A stretch of 64,000 nt of DNA from Canna indica (taxonomy: Eukaryota; Streptophyta; Magnoliopsida; Zingiberales; Cannaceae), in contig CP136892.1 in NCBI GenBank assembly GCA_034359265.1, positions 11,022,501 to 11,086,500 of the forward strand, read 5' to 3'. The notes under the pieces are model-generated. The model was not told where the DNA came from, did not search any database, and was given only the letters and a program-made list of their open reading frames with translations. Both the position numbers and the translations under genes were made by a program. Shown piece by piece: positions 46,289-57,689 of this stretch. Within the stretch, counting starts at the first letter, position 1; each line of letters starts with the position of its first letter.

Positions 46289-46818
46289 AAACACTTTAAA
46301 TTTTTTATCATGCTAAATGTCATGATAAAAACTATGCCAAGTGTCTTATACTAAATATAAATACTTTAATACTTTCTATAATTAGTTGTATCCAAAAATA
46401 ATTTTCAATATTAATATATAATAATTTTCAATATTAATATATAATAATTTACAATATTAATGTAAATGCTTTTAGAAAATGAATATATATTCATTGCATT
46501 GATTTTTTTATGGCAGCTAATATTATCTCTCTTAATATTAGTTATCTTAGATGGTATATAATACACTTTAGACTTCTTATCGTGCCAAGTGTCATGATAA
46601 GAACCATGATAAGTGTCTTATACTAAATATAAATATTTTAATACTTTCTATAATTATTTGTATCCAAAAATAAATTTTGAATATTAATATATAATAATTT
46701 AGTATATTAATGTAAATGCTTTCAGAAAAGAAATATATATTCATTGCATTAATTTTTTATGACAGGTTATATTATCTCTCTTAAAATTAGTTATCTTAGC
46801 TGATATATAATATTATTA
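46289..46818. repeat. 272-bp direct repeat of Helitron 5' subterminal sequence
   Basis: Sequence from ACACTTTAAA (46291) recurs from ACACTTTAGA (46563). It includes GTGTCTTATACTAAATATAA, TTCTATAATTANTTGTATCC and ATATATATTCATTGCATT. A shorter piece returns inverted at about 46895-46970. This is the counterpart of the doubled 3' end near 57.6 and 58.9 kb. Confidence 0.8.
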
Positions 46819-48013
46819 TCTCTTTTAATGATGTAATATTATATTTTTTAAATATTTAATATTTAATTAATTAGTTTTAAATAGAAAGTTAAGGATACAT
46901 ATAATTATTATATATTAATATTCAAAATTTATTTTTGGATACATATAATTATAGAAAGTATTAAAGTATATAATCGGTTTGCATTTTTATTTATTTCTAT
47001 TTAAATTGAATGCATTTACTTTCTATTTTTTGCTACCAAATATTTATTTCTATTTATAATCGATTTGTATATACTTAATTGTTTTTAATCAAAACGGATC
47101 AAACCAACATTCAATCCCTAAATGACGCGAATAGAACAAAATTCCTCTACTGCTGAGTAAATTAAATATATATTTAATGGTATGTTGGTTTAATTGAAAG
47201 AGATAATATATATTAAATAATATTACTATCTATTTAAATAGAAAGCAAATAACTCTCTATTAAAAACTAATTAATGTGGCCACGTAATGCGCTGATGTAG
47301 CATATTCCTTTAGTTCGAAAGACATTAAGTATATATATTTAAATAAAAGATAAATTATATGTCACATCACTTGAGTTGGCAATGTACTAATGTAGCAATT
47401 ATCATTTATGCGTGATCTATATAATAAATTCATTATTAGAAACATATGTACTCTTGGGATACTTCTAATAAAAAAATAATATATAAGTATAATATAAAAA
47501 TCTTACTAATTAATGACTCATTAAAGCAATTAGAGAGGGAAAAAGACCCAAAAAATAAGGAAGTCCTCGTTACCTGTGTTGATATAGAATATTGATATAA
47601 AAAATCAAGATATTGATATTGATATAATAAAAATTCCAATTGCTATATTTATAAAAAATGCATTGATATATATAGATATAGAATTAAATTTAATATTATT
47701 TTTTTCTATACAAGTCACCTTGCAATACTTTAGTAAAACATTAAATTTTTTGAACGTGAGCCCACCATATTTAATAATAATATTTATTAATATCTAAAAT
47801 TATATCTTCTTAATCATGTAATAATATATTTCTTAATTATTTAATATTTAATATTTAATATAAGCACGTCACATTTAATATCAATATTTATTAATTTCTA
47901 AAATGATCCACGTCATTATATCAATTTAATGAAATATTAAGAATGTGTGCATGTGGTAATATTATAAATTCACCACATGTGCGTCATTATTTATTTGCCT
48001 CAAGTAATAGACA
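46819..48013. other. AT-rich Helitron leader, non-coding
   Basis: No gene recognised. Short repeats around TTTAATATTTAATATTTAAT (about 47843-47870) and CACGTCATT occur, but no clear element boundaries. Confidence 0.45.
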
Positions 48014-48559
48014 TTGTTCTTTTTTTTCATATCAATGACTTCTCAGGTGAAGTTTGATATGATTGACACTATTAAGAATAATAAATTAAATTATATTTTG
48101 AAGGTGATTGTAGTCAGAGCATGGGATATGCTTATGAGGGACAATGCTGATGATATTAATAGTTTTGAAATGATTCTACAGGATGCCAAGGTAAGATTTT
48201 TATTTATTTTTGTTAAATCTATATTTATTTCTTAACTTGATTATCTTATGTAATATTTTTTGTTTTTTTGAGAAGGGATCACGAATCCATGCGACTGTTA
48301 GAAAATTGCTTATGGCACAATTTAAACTGCTTATTGTTGAAAGCAACCTCTATGGGCCCGTTTGGTTCGTTAAAAAACGGGGGACTGGACTAGATTTTGG
48401 CTCTTGTCCCCCGTTTGTTTTGCAAAAAGTGGGAGGGACTGGATTTTAATTCCTGTTCGGGATAGGATTTTGAGCCAAATTGGTGTACCGAGAAAATTCT
48501 CGGTACACCAAATCTGGGCGGAGGACAACGAGGGAAAAAGACCTCATTGCCCTCACTTG

Positions 48560-48900
48560 TCACGGGGTCTCTCTCCAACCCTAGCCGACATATCTCTCGC
48601 GACTCTCTCGCCCGACGCATCTGCTCTCGCCCGACGCATTTGCTCTCGCGACTCTCTCGCCCGACGCTGCTCTCACCTCTCGCTCGACACCCGACGCTGC
48701 TCTCTCGTCCGACGCCCGACGCCCTTTGCACTCGCCTATCGCCTCTCTCTTTCCTCAGGTATGCCTCTCTCGCATCTCCAGTTCAGTTGTTTCTTGCCTC
48801 TCGATTCTCGCCTGTGTGTTGATTTTGTGGCCTCACTGTATGCCTCTCTCGCCTCACTGTATTTTGTGGCCCCAGTTGAATTTTCTGCTTCTTTATTGTT
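48560..48900 (+). promoter_or_regulatory. CT-rich leader of the Harbinger element with a 14-bp repeat
   Basis: It contains repeats of CTCTCGCCCGACGC (48606-48725), followed by T/C-rich sequence with GCCTCTCTCGCCT. Open frames in it encode Ser/Arg/Leu-rich low-complexity sequence and are not taken as genes. By position it is a candidate 5' leader or promoter of the transposon. Confidence 0.35.
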
Positions 48901-49308
48901 GTTCGTGTGTTGATTTTCTGCTTCAATTACAGAAATTGCAAATCCTCTCTGTATGCCTCACTGTATGCCTCTCTCGCCTGTGTGTTGATTTTTTGCTTCT
49001 TTAAGAATTACAGGGCAGTGTATGTGTCAATAAGATAACGAGATTCAATATTTTGATTGGTAGGGAAACCATGCATATATCTCTCAAGATTCAGTGAATG
49101 CAAGCAATTATGTACTTTACCCATACAGTGAATGCAAGCTTATGACTAGAGAAGAATAATATTTGAGTGATCTAATTAAGCAGGTTCTGAAGTATTAGAA
49201 AAATAAGAAAGAAGGGGGGAAAAACTAGAAGAACATGACTAGGTTCCAACTCCAAGGACCAAGGTAAAAGAAATTACTTGAAAATAATCAACACATGGAT
49301 TCATAATG

Positions 49309-49740
49309 TTAGACATGCAAGGGACTGAAAATAATCTGAAGTCCATACTGGGGCTGCAGTGTCAATGCTTCAATAGGAGCATGTATGTATTTGGGTGATA
49401 GAGAGAATGAAAACCTCTGAAGGATCATGGCAATCACAGTCTTCGCCTCCAACATTGCAAAGTTCTGGCCTATGCATACTCTTGGTCCCATTGAGAATGC
49501 GAGCAATGCATTAGGGTGTGCAGCAGCCTTTGAGATTCCATTCTTAAATCTCAAAGGATTGAACTCATTGGCATCAGCACCCCAAATCTCCTTGCTTCTA
49601 TGCATCATCATTATGGGTATTATTAGTGAAGTATCTTTCGGTATGCTTATGTTCCCTAATCTCATATCTCTTCCTGCCTTTCTTGCCAATTGAACCACAG
49701 GTCCATATCGTCTCAGGGTTTCAAGGAGAACCATGGTCAC
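49309..49740 (-). pseudogene. Captured cytochrome P450 terminal exon (CYP72-clan-like)
   Basis: An uninterrupted frame of 143 codons begins directly after a splice acceptor (CTCTCAG|GTG at 49741/49740) and ends with its own stop. It holds the K-helix ExxR (ETLRRYGP), the PERF-like motif (FNPLRF) and the haem-binding loop [19 protein letters not shown] with the cysteine ligand, then [13 protein letters not shown]. This wording fits the CYP72 clan (CYP721/CYP734/CYP714 side). The N-terminal two-thirds of a P450 (about 350 residues) is missing, so it is a gene fragment, not a working enzyme. It lies antisense to, and 206 bp upstream of, the Harbinger nuclease. The reading frame and splice site are undamaged, which suggests a recent capture. 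Confidence 0.88.
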
Positions 49741-49945
49741 CTGAGAGTTATTTTCATGGTTAACTAGTATTACAACTGTAATTTGGACAAGAAGACTTCC
49801 AATATAATTATAGAAGTTAACTGTTTTCCTATTCCTTGCCCTATCCTTTTGCTTTGTCAATTTCTTTTTTCTGATATAGGTCAAATATCCTTAGCTAATA
49901 ATTTCTTTTTTTTTCTGATTTTTTGTTTATTGTTTTTAGTGAATA

Positions 49946-51294
49946 ATGGATGAGTTGTCATTCATGTTATACGCTGCTACACGAAGAATGTATATCCATT
50001 TGCTTGCTATGTCTGCAGTTGGATATTTTTTTATAAAATTTATAATGCGTGATGAGTATGAGAGGAGAGGGGTAGATGATAGAACTCTTGTTAGAAATAT
50101 GACTCGCATGGATGTTTTGGATTCCATTATTAGGGAAAGCGATAATAATTGTATTTGGGAGTTGAGAATGTCTAGAAATGCTTTCGCAAGACTTTGTGAG
50201 CTATTGATTGTTCGGGGTGGGTTAACGGGTGATGGGAGGGTGACCGTGGAGGAGCAAGTTGCTATTTTTGTAAACATTCTAGCTCATCACACAAAAAATA
50301 GAACAATCCGAGTTAGGTTCAAAAGATCGGGAGAAACCATTAGTAGATATTGCCATCATGTGTTACATGCTGTTGTTAGATTGCATGATGTCTTATTAGC
50401 AAAGCCAGAACCTGTGCCACAAGATTGCACCGATGAGAGATGGAAGTGGTTCAAGGTAAGCTATATATCATTGATATCATAGTTGTTATTGTATTTAGAA
50501 CGTCAATTAATATTCGGTTTAAATTTTGTGTAGGGGTGTTTAGGAGCATTAGATGGTACATATATAGCTGTTACACCACCTGCTACAGACAGACCTAGAT
50601 ACAGGACAAGGAAAGGAGGTATTGCAACAAATGTGTTAGGAGTATGTACACCAGAAATGAATTTCATATATGTGTTATCAGGCTGGGAGGGGTCAGCTTC
50701 TGATTCTAGAGTACTGCGTGATGCAGTTACGAGACCCAATGGATTGAACGTCCCAGTTGGTATGTCATACATAAACTATATTATAATAATTGACTTACCA
50801 TAATAAGAACTAAAATTCGTATAATAATTTTGTCGATAGGTAACTACTATCTTGTGGATGGTGGATACACAAATGGGGATGGATTCCTTGCACCATATCG
50901 CGGTAGACGATATCATATTCAAGAGTGGGGCAATAGTCGAGGAACAGCCCAAAATCGTGAGGAACTGTTTAACTACAGACATGCACGAGCAAGAAATGTA
51001 ATCGAGAGATGTTTTGGTCTTTTAAAGAAAAGATGGGCTATTCTTCGATCACCATCCTTTTATCCGATAAAAACCCAATGTCGTATTATTCTTGCTTGTG
51101 GTTTACTTCATAACTTTATTCGGATGAACATGGAAATTGATCCGTTGGAGTTTGCTACCATCACAGATGATGAACTACCAATAGGAGAAGAACCTATCAA
51201 CATAATCAGCACCGTTGAGCCTAGTAATGAATGGACTCAATCGAGAGACAACTTAGCACAACAAATGTGGGACGAATGGAGAGCAAAAAATTGA
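49946..51294 (+). CDS. PIF/Harbinger transposase nuclease (HARBI1-like)
   Basis: Three exons: 49946-50455, 50534-50759 and 50840-51294, GT-AG introns, frame kept, 396 residues with no stop. A splice acceptor (TTTTTAG) lies just before the ATG. The N-terminal helical part ([14 protein letters not shown] to [16 protein letters not shown]) leads into the DDE_Tnp_4 domain: first D in [10 protein letters not shown], second D in [12 protein letters not shown], and E in [17 protein letters not shown]. In this family it cuts the element ends and needs the Myb/SANT partner to enter the nucleus and bind DNA. The partner gene here is broken, so this copy could act only with help from elsewhere. Confidence 0.92.
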
Positions 51295-51627
51295 ATAAAT
51301 GTACTTGTGTACTTTTATTATGGTTTGGTTATGTAATTCAATGTACTTTTATATTGAATCAGTTATGATTATGTACTTTTTAATGATTTGGATTTTAATG
51401 AAATCAATGTACTTTTCTAGTTAATTAGTCATATTTGGCATATGCATAAGCACTAGCACTCAAGAAACATGAAAGTTTGCCAATGAAACAATACAATTTA
51501 AATCATGGCTGTTAGAAATTCTGGATTAACTAGTTGATATTAGCATTATAGGAGTAAGGAAGACAGATCCAGGTATTCAGTGAAGGTAATTTCGATTTAG
51601 TTTAGTTTAGTTTAGTTTCAAGTGAAA

Positions 51628-51900
51628 TCAGCTTAGTTTAGTTTCAAGTGAAATCAGCTTCTGTTGGAGCTCTTTGGTTTCCAAGTCTTTCTGATTATGT
51701 TGCTTAATAGCTTCATGCAGTTGAGCTTCATTTTCTTTGAGAAGAGATTCAGTTGCAAAGTGGAGCTCCAAGCCTCTTGACTGTTGATCAGTCAACTTTG
51801 CAATGGTCCCTGTATGGGAGGCAAGTTGCTCAACAGCAGCTTCCTTCTCATCATGGATAGATTTTATCAACTCATTAAGCTCATTAATTTTATTGGTCAA
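51628..51900 (-). pseudogene. Captured segment of a long coiled-coil protein
   Basis: An open frame of 90 codons, heptad-like, contains IHDEKEAAVEQLASHTGTIA, RGLELHFATESLLKENEAQ and HNQKDLETKELQQKLISLET. The wording recalls plant long coiled-coil proteins of the myosin-heavy-chain-like kind (similar to Arabidopsis At1g05320); this is from memory and not searched. Start and end of the gene are absent. The 3' end runs into a short tandem duplication of TTTAGTTTCAAGTGAAATCA (51600-51660). It lies within the Harbinger element, antisense to the nuclease gene and 334 bp past its stop. Confidence 0.65.
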
Positions 51901-52981
51901 CGGAGGACTCTATTACATAATGAATAGAGATACATGTTTGGAGTTTTTTTTCACTGAGTGAATATGATATATTTCCTGTCACATGCAGTTGGTAAACATT
52001 TCAGTATAGTGTTGAGCTTATTGATAAGATTTGAAATATTTTAGATTTTAGTTAATTTAATTCCGATAACATGCTAAAAGTGTAAAATTCAAACAAGTAC
52101 TGAGAAAAAGAAAGTCATTTGGTTTTTCATGATGCCGTATGTGCAACAAATGTAGGATAACCAGCAAATTTTAAGAGACAAGACTGTAGAAGGATTAAGG
52201 AAGCACACTTGTGACTTACTCTGGTTTGGTCTCACAGTTATTGATGTTTCTAACAGCAAATTTTAAGAGACAAGACTGCAAACCTGTTTCCTCCTTTTCC
52301 AGTCTCTACTGTTTCTTTTAAGGTTAGTTTATGCGAGATCTTGATATAGACATGAGTGTTTTTGTATCATCCTATTCTATTATCTAGGTGGAAGATAGGT
52401 ATGTGATGTCCAATTATCCAATTCATTTTAACTTGCTCTTGCCATAACATTTATTTGGTTGTTTAAAATTGATCTTCATTAATTTTATGCATGTTATGCT
52501 ATGTCTCTTCTGTTGAATAGAAAACTTCTATATGAATCAGCTTTGAGTCCGATGACCCATTATGCAATCCAATTTTCCAATGACTAATAGTATAATTATA
52601 GATATGCAGCTGGTTTACCTCCTATTAAAAGGAAATAAGAACTCATCTCCACTAGAAAAGTTTTAGATTCTACTCCATCATGCACAATTTTGACCTTTCT
52701 AGTTCCAACCTCGTTGTGTGAAATATACATGCTTTTAACAACATTTCTGTGGCAGTCCATGTAGTTAGTTGAAAAATCCCAGCTCAAAAGTATGGAACAT
52801 TCTTCCATTTCCATGACTCTGCCATGCTATTTAAGTATGGAACATTCCAGAATAATTAATTAATTCCAATACTCATAGCATGTTGGAGAAATAGAATTAA
52901 GCAAGCACTAGAGAGAATTACACGGAGCGCCCTTTGACTATTTTTAGTTGTTAATGGTTTGGTTATGTCTTATTTGTAGTC
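51901..52981. other. Harbinger interior, non-coding
   Basis: No gene recognised. A direct repeat of CAAATTTTAAGAGACAAGAC lies at about 52165 and 52257. The stretch could hold introns or UTRs that came with the captured gene pieces, as well as the promoter of the Myb/SANT gene. Confidence 0.4.
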
Positions 52982-53839
52982 ATGGAAGTTCAAAAAAGAG
53001 GTAGACGCTCATGGACACAAGAGGAAGATGAAACTTTGTTGACTATTTTAGAAGAATTGGTTGTGGAGGGACATAGGGGGGAGAATGGAACTTTTAAAGC
53101 AGGAACTCTTGAGGAAGCTTTGAAAAGAATGTTGATACGAGTTCTTGGCATTAACTTAACAGTGCAACAGATAGTTAACAAAATGAAAAGATGGTCACTT
53201 AAACTATCTGAAGCACTTGATATGATGAACACAAGCGGATTTGGATGGGACGATATGCGTAAGTGTGTGGTGGTTGACAATCCACAAGTGTTGGAGGAAT
53301 ATTTGAAGGTAATTATTTAATATTGATTTTTTATTGTCAACAGAAGCATGTATTATTTAATATTATTGCATCATTGATAATACTTGTATTTTTTCCTTGT
53401 GTAACAGAAGCATCCAAAATCCGCAAACCATGCGAATAAAGAATTTAAAGAGTTTGAAAGACTGCATGTCATCTTTGGAAAGGATCGTGCCACTGGCCAC
53501 GGTGCAGAGACACCAGCTGATGTGATAGAAACACAATCCTTACAACCTGAATGAGAAAATATGATGGAAACACAATCCTCACAACAACCTGAATCTCCAA
53601 TGTCAACAAGGCGAGAATCTCCAACCTCCAACATTGGTAGTCAATTCGAAGGAAGTGAGCCAAAAAAAAAACGAGGCCGCATGAATGAAGTGGCAGATAA
53701 ATTCATTGAGGTGTGGGAAACTCAAATGAGTTCGGCTGCTCGTGATATGCACACAGTGGCTATTGAGATGACAAAAATGAGAGAGCATATGGAGATGTCA
53801 ACGTTGGTTGATGAAGTGCATAAATTGAGAATAACATAG
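52982..53839 (+). pseudogene. Harbinger Myb/SANT-like protein (broken)
   Basis: Exon 1, 52982-53308: a Myb/SANT-like domain starting MEVQKRGRRSWTQEEDETLL with tryptophans in RSWTQ, KMKRWSLK and GFGWDDM. Exon 2 from 53408: HPKSANHANKEFKEFERL, then acidic/Gln-rich sequence. In-frame TGA at 53552-53554 and TAG at 53837-53839 stop it. Beyond the TGA the frame continues with a basic PKKKRGR stretch (a likely nuclear signal) and a helical tail (KFIEVWETQMSSAARDM), as in intact family members. The partner protein recognises element ends and brings the nuclease into the nucleus. Confidence 0.85.
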
Positions 53840-53955
53840 ATGGAGGAAATGAATGTACTGAAAAAATTTGCAGAAAATACTCACTACGCGATAATTTTCA
53901 TGAGGATGGATGAAAGTAGAAGGTTGACTTTTGTGAAGTCAATTATGAGGATGTA

Positions 53956-54993
53956 GTTGAACACTTTGTTATTTTGGAATTGTGGTAGATAAATATTTTA
54001 TCATTTTGTAGTTGGAGGTGTTCCAAATTTTATTTTTGAATTGTGTTTACTGTAGTTTTGATTGAATATTGTACCATTCAATCATGTTTTAACAAGTTTG
54101 GCTTTGTTAAATCATTTTGTAGTTGGGTGTCTGCTCACTGTTTGGCTTTGTATGAATTAACAAGTTTTAATTGTCATATTCCTGTTTAGTATACTGTAAC
54201 CTCATTCTGGTTTCTGCATAACCATGAGTTTGATTGTTGTCTGACTTTTACCTATATTCTTGAAGTCTGCCCTTATTTTATGTTGTAAATATTCTGGTTG
54301 TGCCTGATCCGCTGATCGGATCATATGTATCTGGATTCTGAAGTTTAGCTAAAACTGTTCAAGACCAGTAAATAGATTCTCAAATTGTAGTTCCAGATGG
54401 CATTGCATTATGCAATAGTTAGTCAAATACTCAAATGCTTGTTGTCGGATTTATTTATTGTTTCTGGACATAAACTGCTGCTTCATTTAGTTATGAGATT
54501 TTCTTACTTGAACTTGGCTTCTATGATCTATCGCAAATCACATTCTTAAGCAAGAAATTTTTCCCTGTGTTTGGTCTTCCCTGTGTTGATTGAAGCTTCT
54601 TTGATTCTTGGAACGGTATATAAATTATTTGATTACTTCTTCCACCATATGACCTGTACAAGCATCACTATTATTTGATTTTGAGCATCACCATTCAGAT
54701 TCACGCTCAATAATTCTCAATAAAATGTAATTATTTTTTAAAATTTAAGACTAAGTAGGAAGACTTTTATGTTTAAAATTAAATTTGAGCATTAAAAATT
54801 TATAAGGGTATTTTGGTCATATTGTCTTGTACAGGACTCTATTTTAATGAACCAAACGCAAGACGAGACTAGATATCGTGTCCTGTTCTTAGCGAACCAA
54901 ACACGGTATAACTACTATCCCAAGACACCTGATGTCCTGTCCTTGTCCCTGTCTAGTGTCCTGTGATGAGCAGTTTGCGAACCAAACGAGCCC
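53956..54993. other. Harbinger 3' region, non-coding
   Basis: Downstream of the Myb/SANT gene, T-rich with no gene recognised. The last 200 bp mirrors the left end in part (GTCCTGTCCTTGTCCC near 54934 against GGACTGGACTAG near 48381), as expected for subterminal sequence. Confidence 0.5.
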
Positions 54994-57046
54994 TATGTGA
55001 TGAAGAATTTCGTTGTTGCAGTCAATACATGGATAAAATACACTCATCATAATTTTCAGTTAAAATTTTTCAACAAAACTACCGTAAATGCAATAAGTGA
55101 TCCTCAATTTTCAATGAAGCTGTTCAATTTTCGTTCATTTGAGAATATGGTAGCTGCAGAAGCAATTGATCAACATGAGTTTTTTGGTGAGTAATTTATT
55201 AGAAAATATTATCACACTTTGTTATTATATATACTAATGAAGTTGTTATCTATATATTGTCTATTCTTTAATTCATTTACTATATTTTAGTGTTATTTAA
55301 GTCTATCCTTAATGCAAATTAACTAATAAAATAATTAATTCATTCGTTTTTTTCTTTGCTTCTCTTTATTATATTTGTTAATGAATTAACTGTTTTCATT
55401 CTTAATGCAAATTAATGATTTTTATTCTTAATGCCAATTAACTATTCGTATTTTTAATGCAAATTAATTAATAATAATAATAATGGAAAATAGAAAGGAA
55501 GATGCTTCGAACTTGGAAGAGTATATAACTTAAATTTGCTACATGCGAATATAAAAAATAAGTCATCAAAAGAAACAACTTTACAACTCATCATTATCGA
55601 CAAATGGACATAGTTCTTCAACTTAGTTGAATAAATTAATCATTAAAAGAACATTAAAAATCCTCTTCTTTATAGATTATTCAATATTGCACGAAAGAAA
55701 GACATTTTGTTTATTCTTTGTCCATGTGATAAGTATTATATCCAGTAGTTCGCAACAATCGTACATAAGTAATCAATTAGGATGATGGAAAATTAACAAT
55801 CGTGAGACTATTATTTATGATCTATTCTTTAATTCATTTACTATATTTTTATGCTATTTATGGTATGCAAATTAATTACTAAAAAAATTATTCCTTTTTT
55901 TTGTTCGCTTCTCTATTTTTATTCATTAATCAGATGTAATTGGGGAGATAATTCGTATGGATCAACCTAAAAGGCACAATGCACGTGGTAGATGGTCTGC
56001 GGCTATAAAAGTCGATCTGCAAGATTTGAGGTATTCTGTAAAAGTATAATCTTAAACAATTGCACATTACTACTATATAAATAATTATGTATTAACAATA
56101 ATTATGGGGGGATTTTATAAATAAGGTAATAAAGGTATTCTGTAAAAGTATAATCAGATGCAGCATGAATCATATCAAATGCACATTATGAGAGGATTTT
56201 GTAAATAAGGTGCAAGATTTTTTAAAGCAAGATACAATTTCTGGTCTAGTGATAATAATTATTCACATGGTCAAAGACAAAAAAATATCAAGGTCAATAA
56301 TCCATCTATTTTCTACTTCTTTTCCTCTTCAATTACAATTAACTACTCATGTTGATACAGACAAAGTGTATGTGAGGAATAACTTTTGTGTCAAAGCTCT
56401 TTGTTAATGTTGATATTTTAGAAATCCAAGACTTCAAGAAAGGGTTAGCTATATAATACTCTCAATGATTATTGTAAGTTGTTTCAAGCATTTATAAAGT
56501 TGTGACTATCTTAAGATTCAATTTTATTTTAGATGTTTGGACAAAGGAGAATCATCATCAAATGTGATCAGCTAAATAAGTTCTCATCTAGGTTTATCTA
56601 TTTCTCAAGAAGTTTTCCATGATGTTACTAATGTTATTAGTATTGAGGATCTCATTGCAAATCCAGAGGTAAGAAATTCATGTATACTTTATATAAATTT
56701 TTATATTATTGCTTATTATGTTTAATAATATGGTTCTTTAACTTTAAAAAATTTCTAAAGGAGGAAACACATTGGATTGTGGGAACAATAGTGGAGGTGG
56801 AATGTGAGAAGGGTTGGTATTACGTTGGTTGCAAGAGATGTCCTAAAGGATTGGAGAAAGTTGGAGGAAAATATTATTGTACCAAGTGTGATATATTTGA
56901 TTTTGTGGGGACTCCGATGTATTTTATTGTTGTTGTTATTGTTATTATCTATTTTATTTGATATATTGTATGTTATTTTTGGCGTAATTGACATAATGTA
57001 TCATTAAAGGTTCAAAGTTCATTGTCGTGTGATGGATGTTAGTGGC

Positions 57047-57668
57047 ACTTAATTCATCTTACATATGAGACGACTATGAAGATTTAGAGCTAATGAAAAA
57101 TTTGTGTCCCACTGTAAACAACTCTGATGACAATACAAATGATTTGAAAAGTTTTTCGAATTGAATATTGTCGATTGGTGACGAAAAGATAGATGATCTT
57201 GGTGATGGTTATGGGGTAGTCCAAATTCTAGATGGTAACTTGATTTTGAATGCAAGCATGACCATATTGCTGCGATTGTTGATGCAATTTATCTTGAACT
57301 TATAATAAATGCTAATATTTGCAAGAAATAGTTATATTAGCTCCCACTCTGAATATAATTGAAACGATTAATAACTACATAATTTCTCTAAATAAAAAAG
57401 AGTCAACAATATTTTTGAGCTAAAATATCACGTGCTTATCAAATTCTGGAGGGAGTTTATTGGATCATATCTATATACCATACTTTGATTTGTAATTCAG
57501 AAGATCATATTGAAAAAGAAATTACATATGTTGTATACCAAGAAGTTTTCTGTAATTTGTTAAAAAATATTTTTTATTTCTACATAATATTATTTTTCAA
57601 ATATTGATATATATTAATAACAAAATTATTAGATCTAATTTGAATTAAGATCATTGTGCGATGCGCGG
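57047..57668 (+). pseudogene. Helitron helicase fragment, copy A (with 3'-end-like tail)
   Basis: It begins with NSSY..DDYEDLELMKN, matching copy B from about 57829, and follows it to about 57465. There it skips roughly 430 bp of copy B and rejoins at GAAGATCATATTGAAAAAGA, then runs to the Helitron 3' region (GTGCGATGCGCGGG at 57655-57668). Several stops break it. The final CTAG is missing; the sequence passes straight into copy B. Confidence 0.78.
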
Positions 57669-57689
57669 GTAATATTGTTTTGGTGCATT

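Larger units (their letters stand above)
48354..54993 (+). mobile_element. PIF/Harbinger transposon carrying host gene pieces
   Basis: A 6640-bp element with ends GGGCCCGTTTGGTTCG and, inverted, GGGCTCGTTTGGTTCG (15 of 16 match), flanked by TAT (48351-48353 and 54994-54996). The length of the duplication fits the superfamily, though TWA is the usual form. It encodes the two proteins expected, a HARBI1-type nuclease and a Myb/SANT protein, on the + strand. It also contains, on the - strand, a cytochrome P450 terminal exon and a segment of a coiled-coil protein; neither belongs to this superfamily. It interrupts the RPA1-like gene of the Helitron. Confidence 0.92.
48014..57045 (+). pseudogene. 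RPA1-like gene of the Helitron, interrupted by the Harbinger element
   Basis: Left part: a frame at 48014-48189, spliced at GATGCCAAG|GTAAG, then 48276-48353 (GSRIHATVRKLLMAQ to VESNLY). Right part, beyond the Harbinger insertion: VMKNFVVAVNTWIKYTHH (from 54994), EDVIGEIIRM-like and RGRWSAAIKVDLQDLR pieces (55937-56032), SISQEVFHDV (56590), and a zinc ribbon WYYVGCKRCPKGL...YYCTKCD (56814-56895). It then ends in RFKVHCRVMDVSGT (57008-57049). These are the OB-fold and Cys4 parts of the large RPA subunit, which plant Helitrons carry, in the right order. Across the insertion the frame joins exactly with one TAT duplication. Frameshifts elsewhere and loss of the C-terminus make it a pseudogene. 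Confidence 0.8.

Noticed and set aside
48404..49004. Frames of 90-169 codons in the Harbinger leader
   Set aside because: Built from CTCTCGCCCGACGC repeats and CT-rich sequence, Ser/Leu/Arg low complexity.
52596..52814. 72-codon minus-strand frame in the Harbinger element
   Set aside because: Considered as a third captured gene piece, but no motif was recognised and its length is near chance for this composition.
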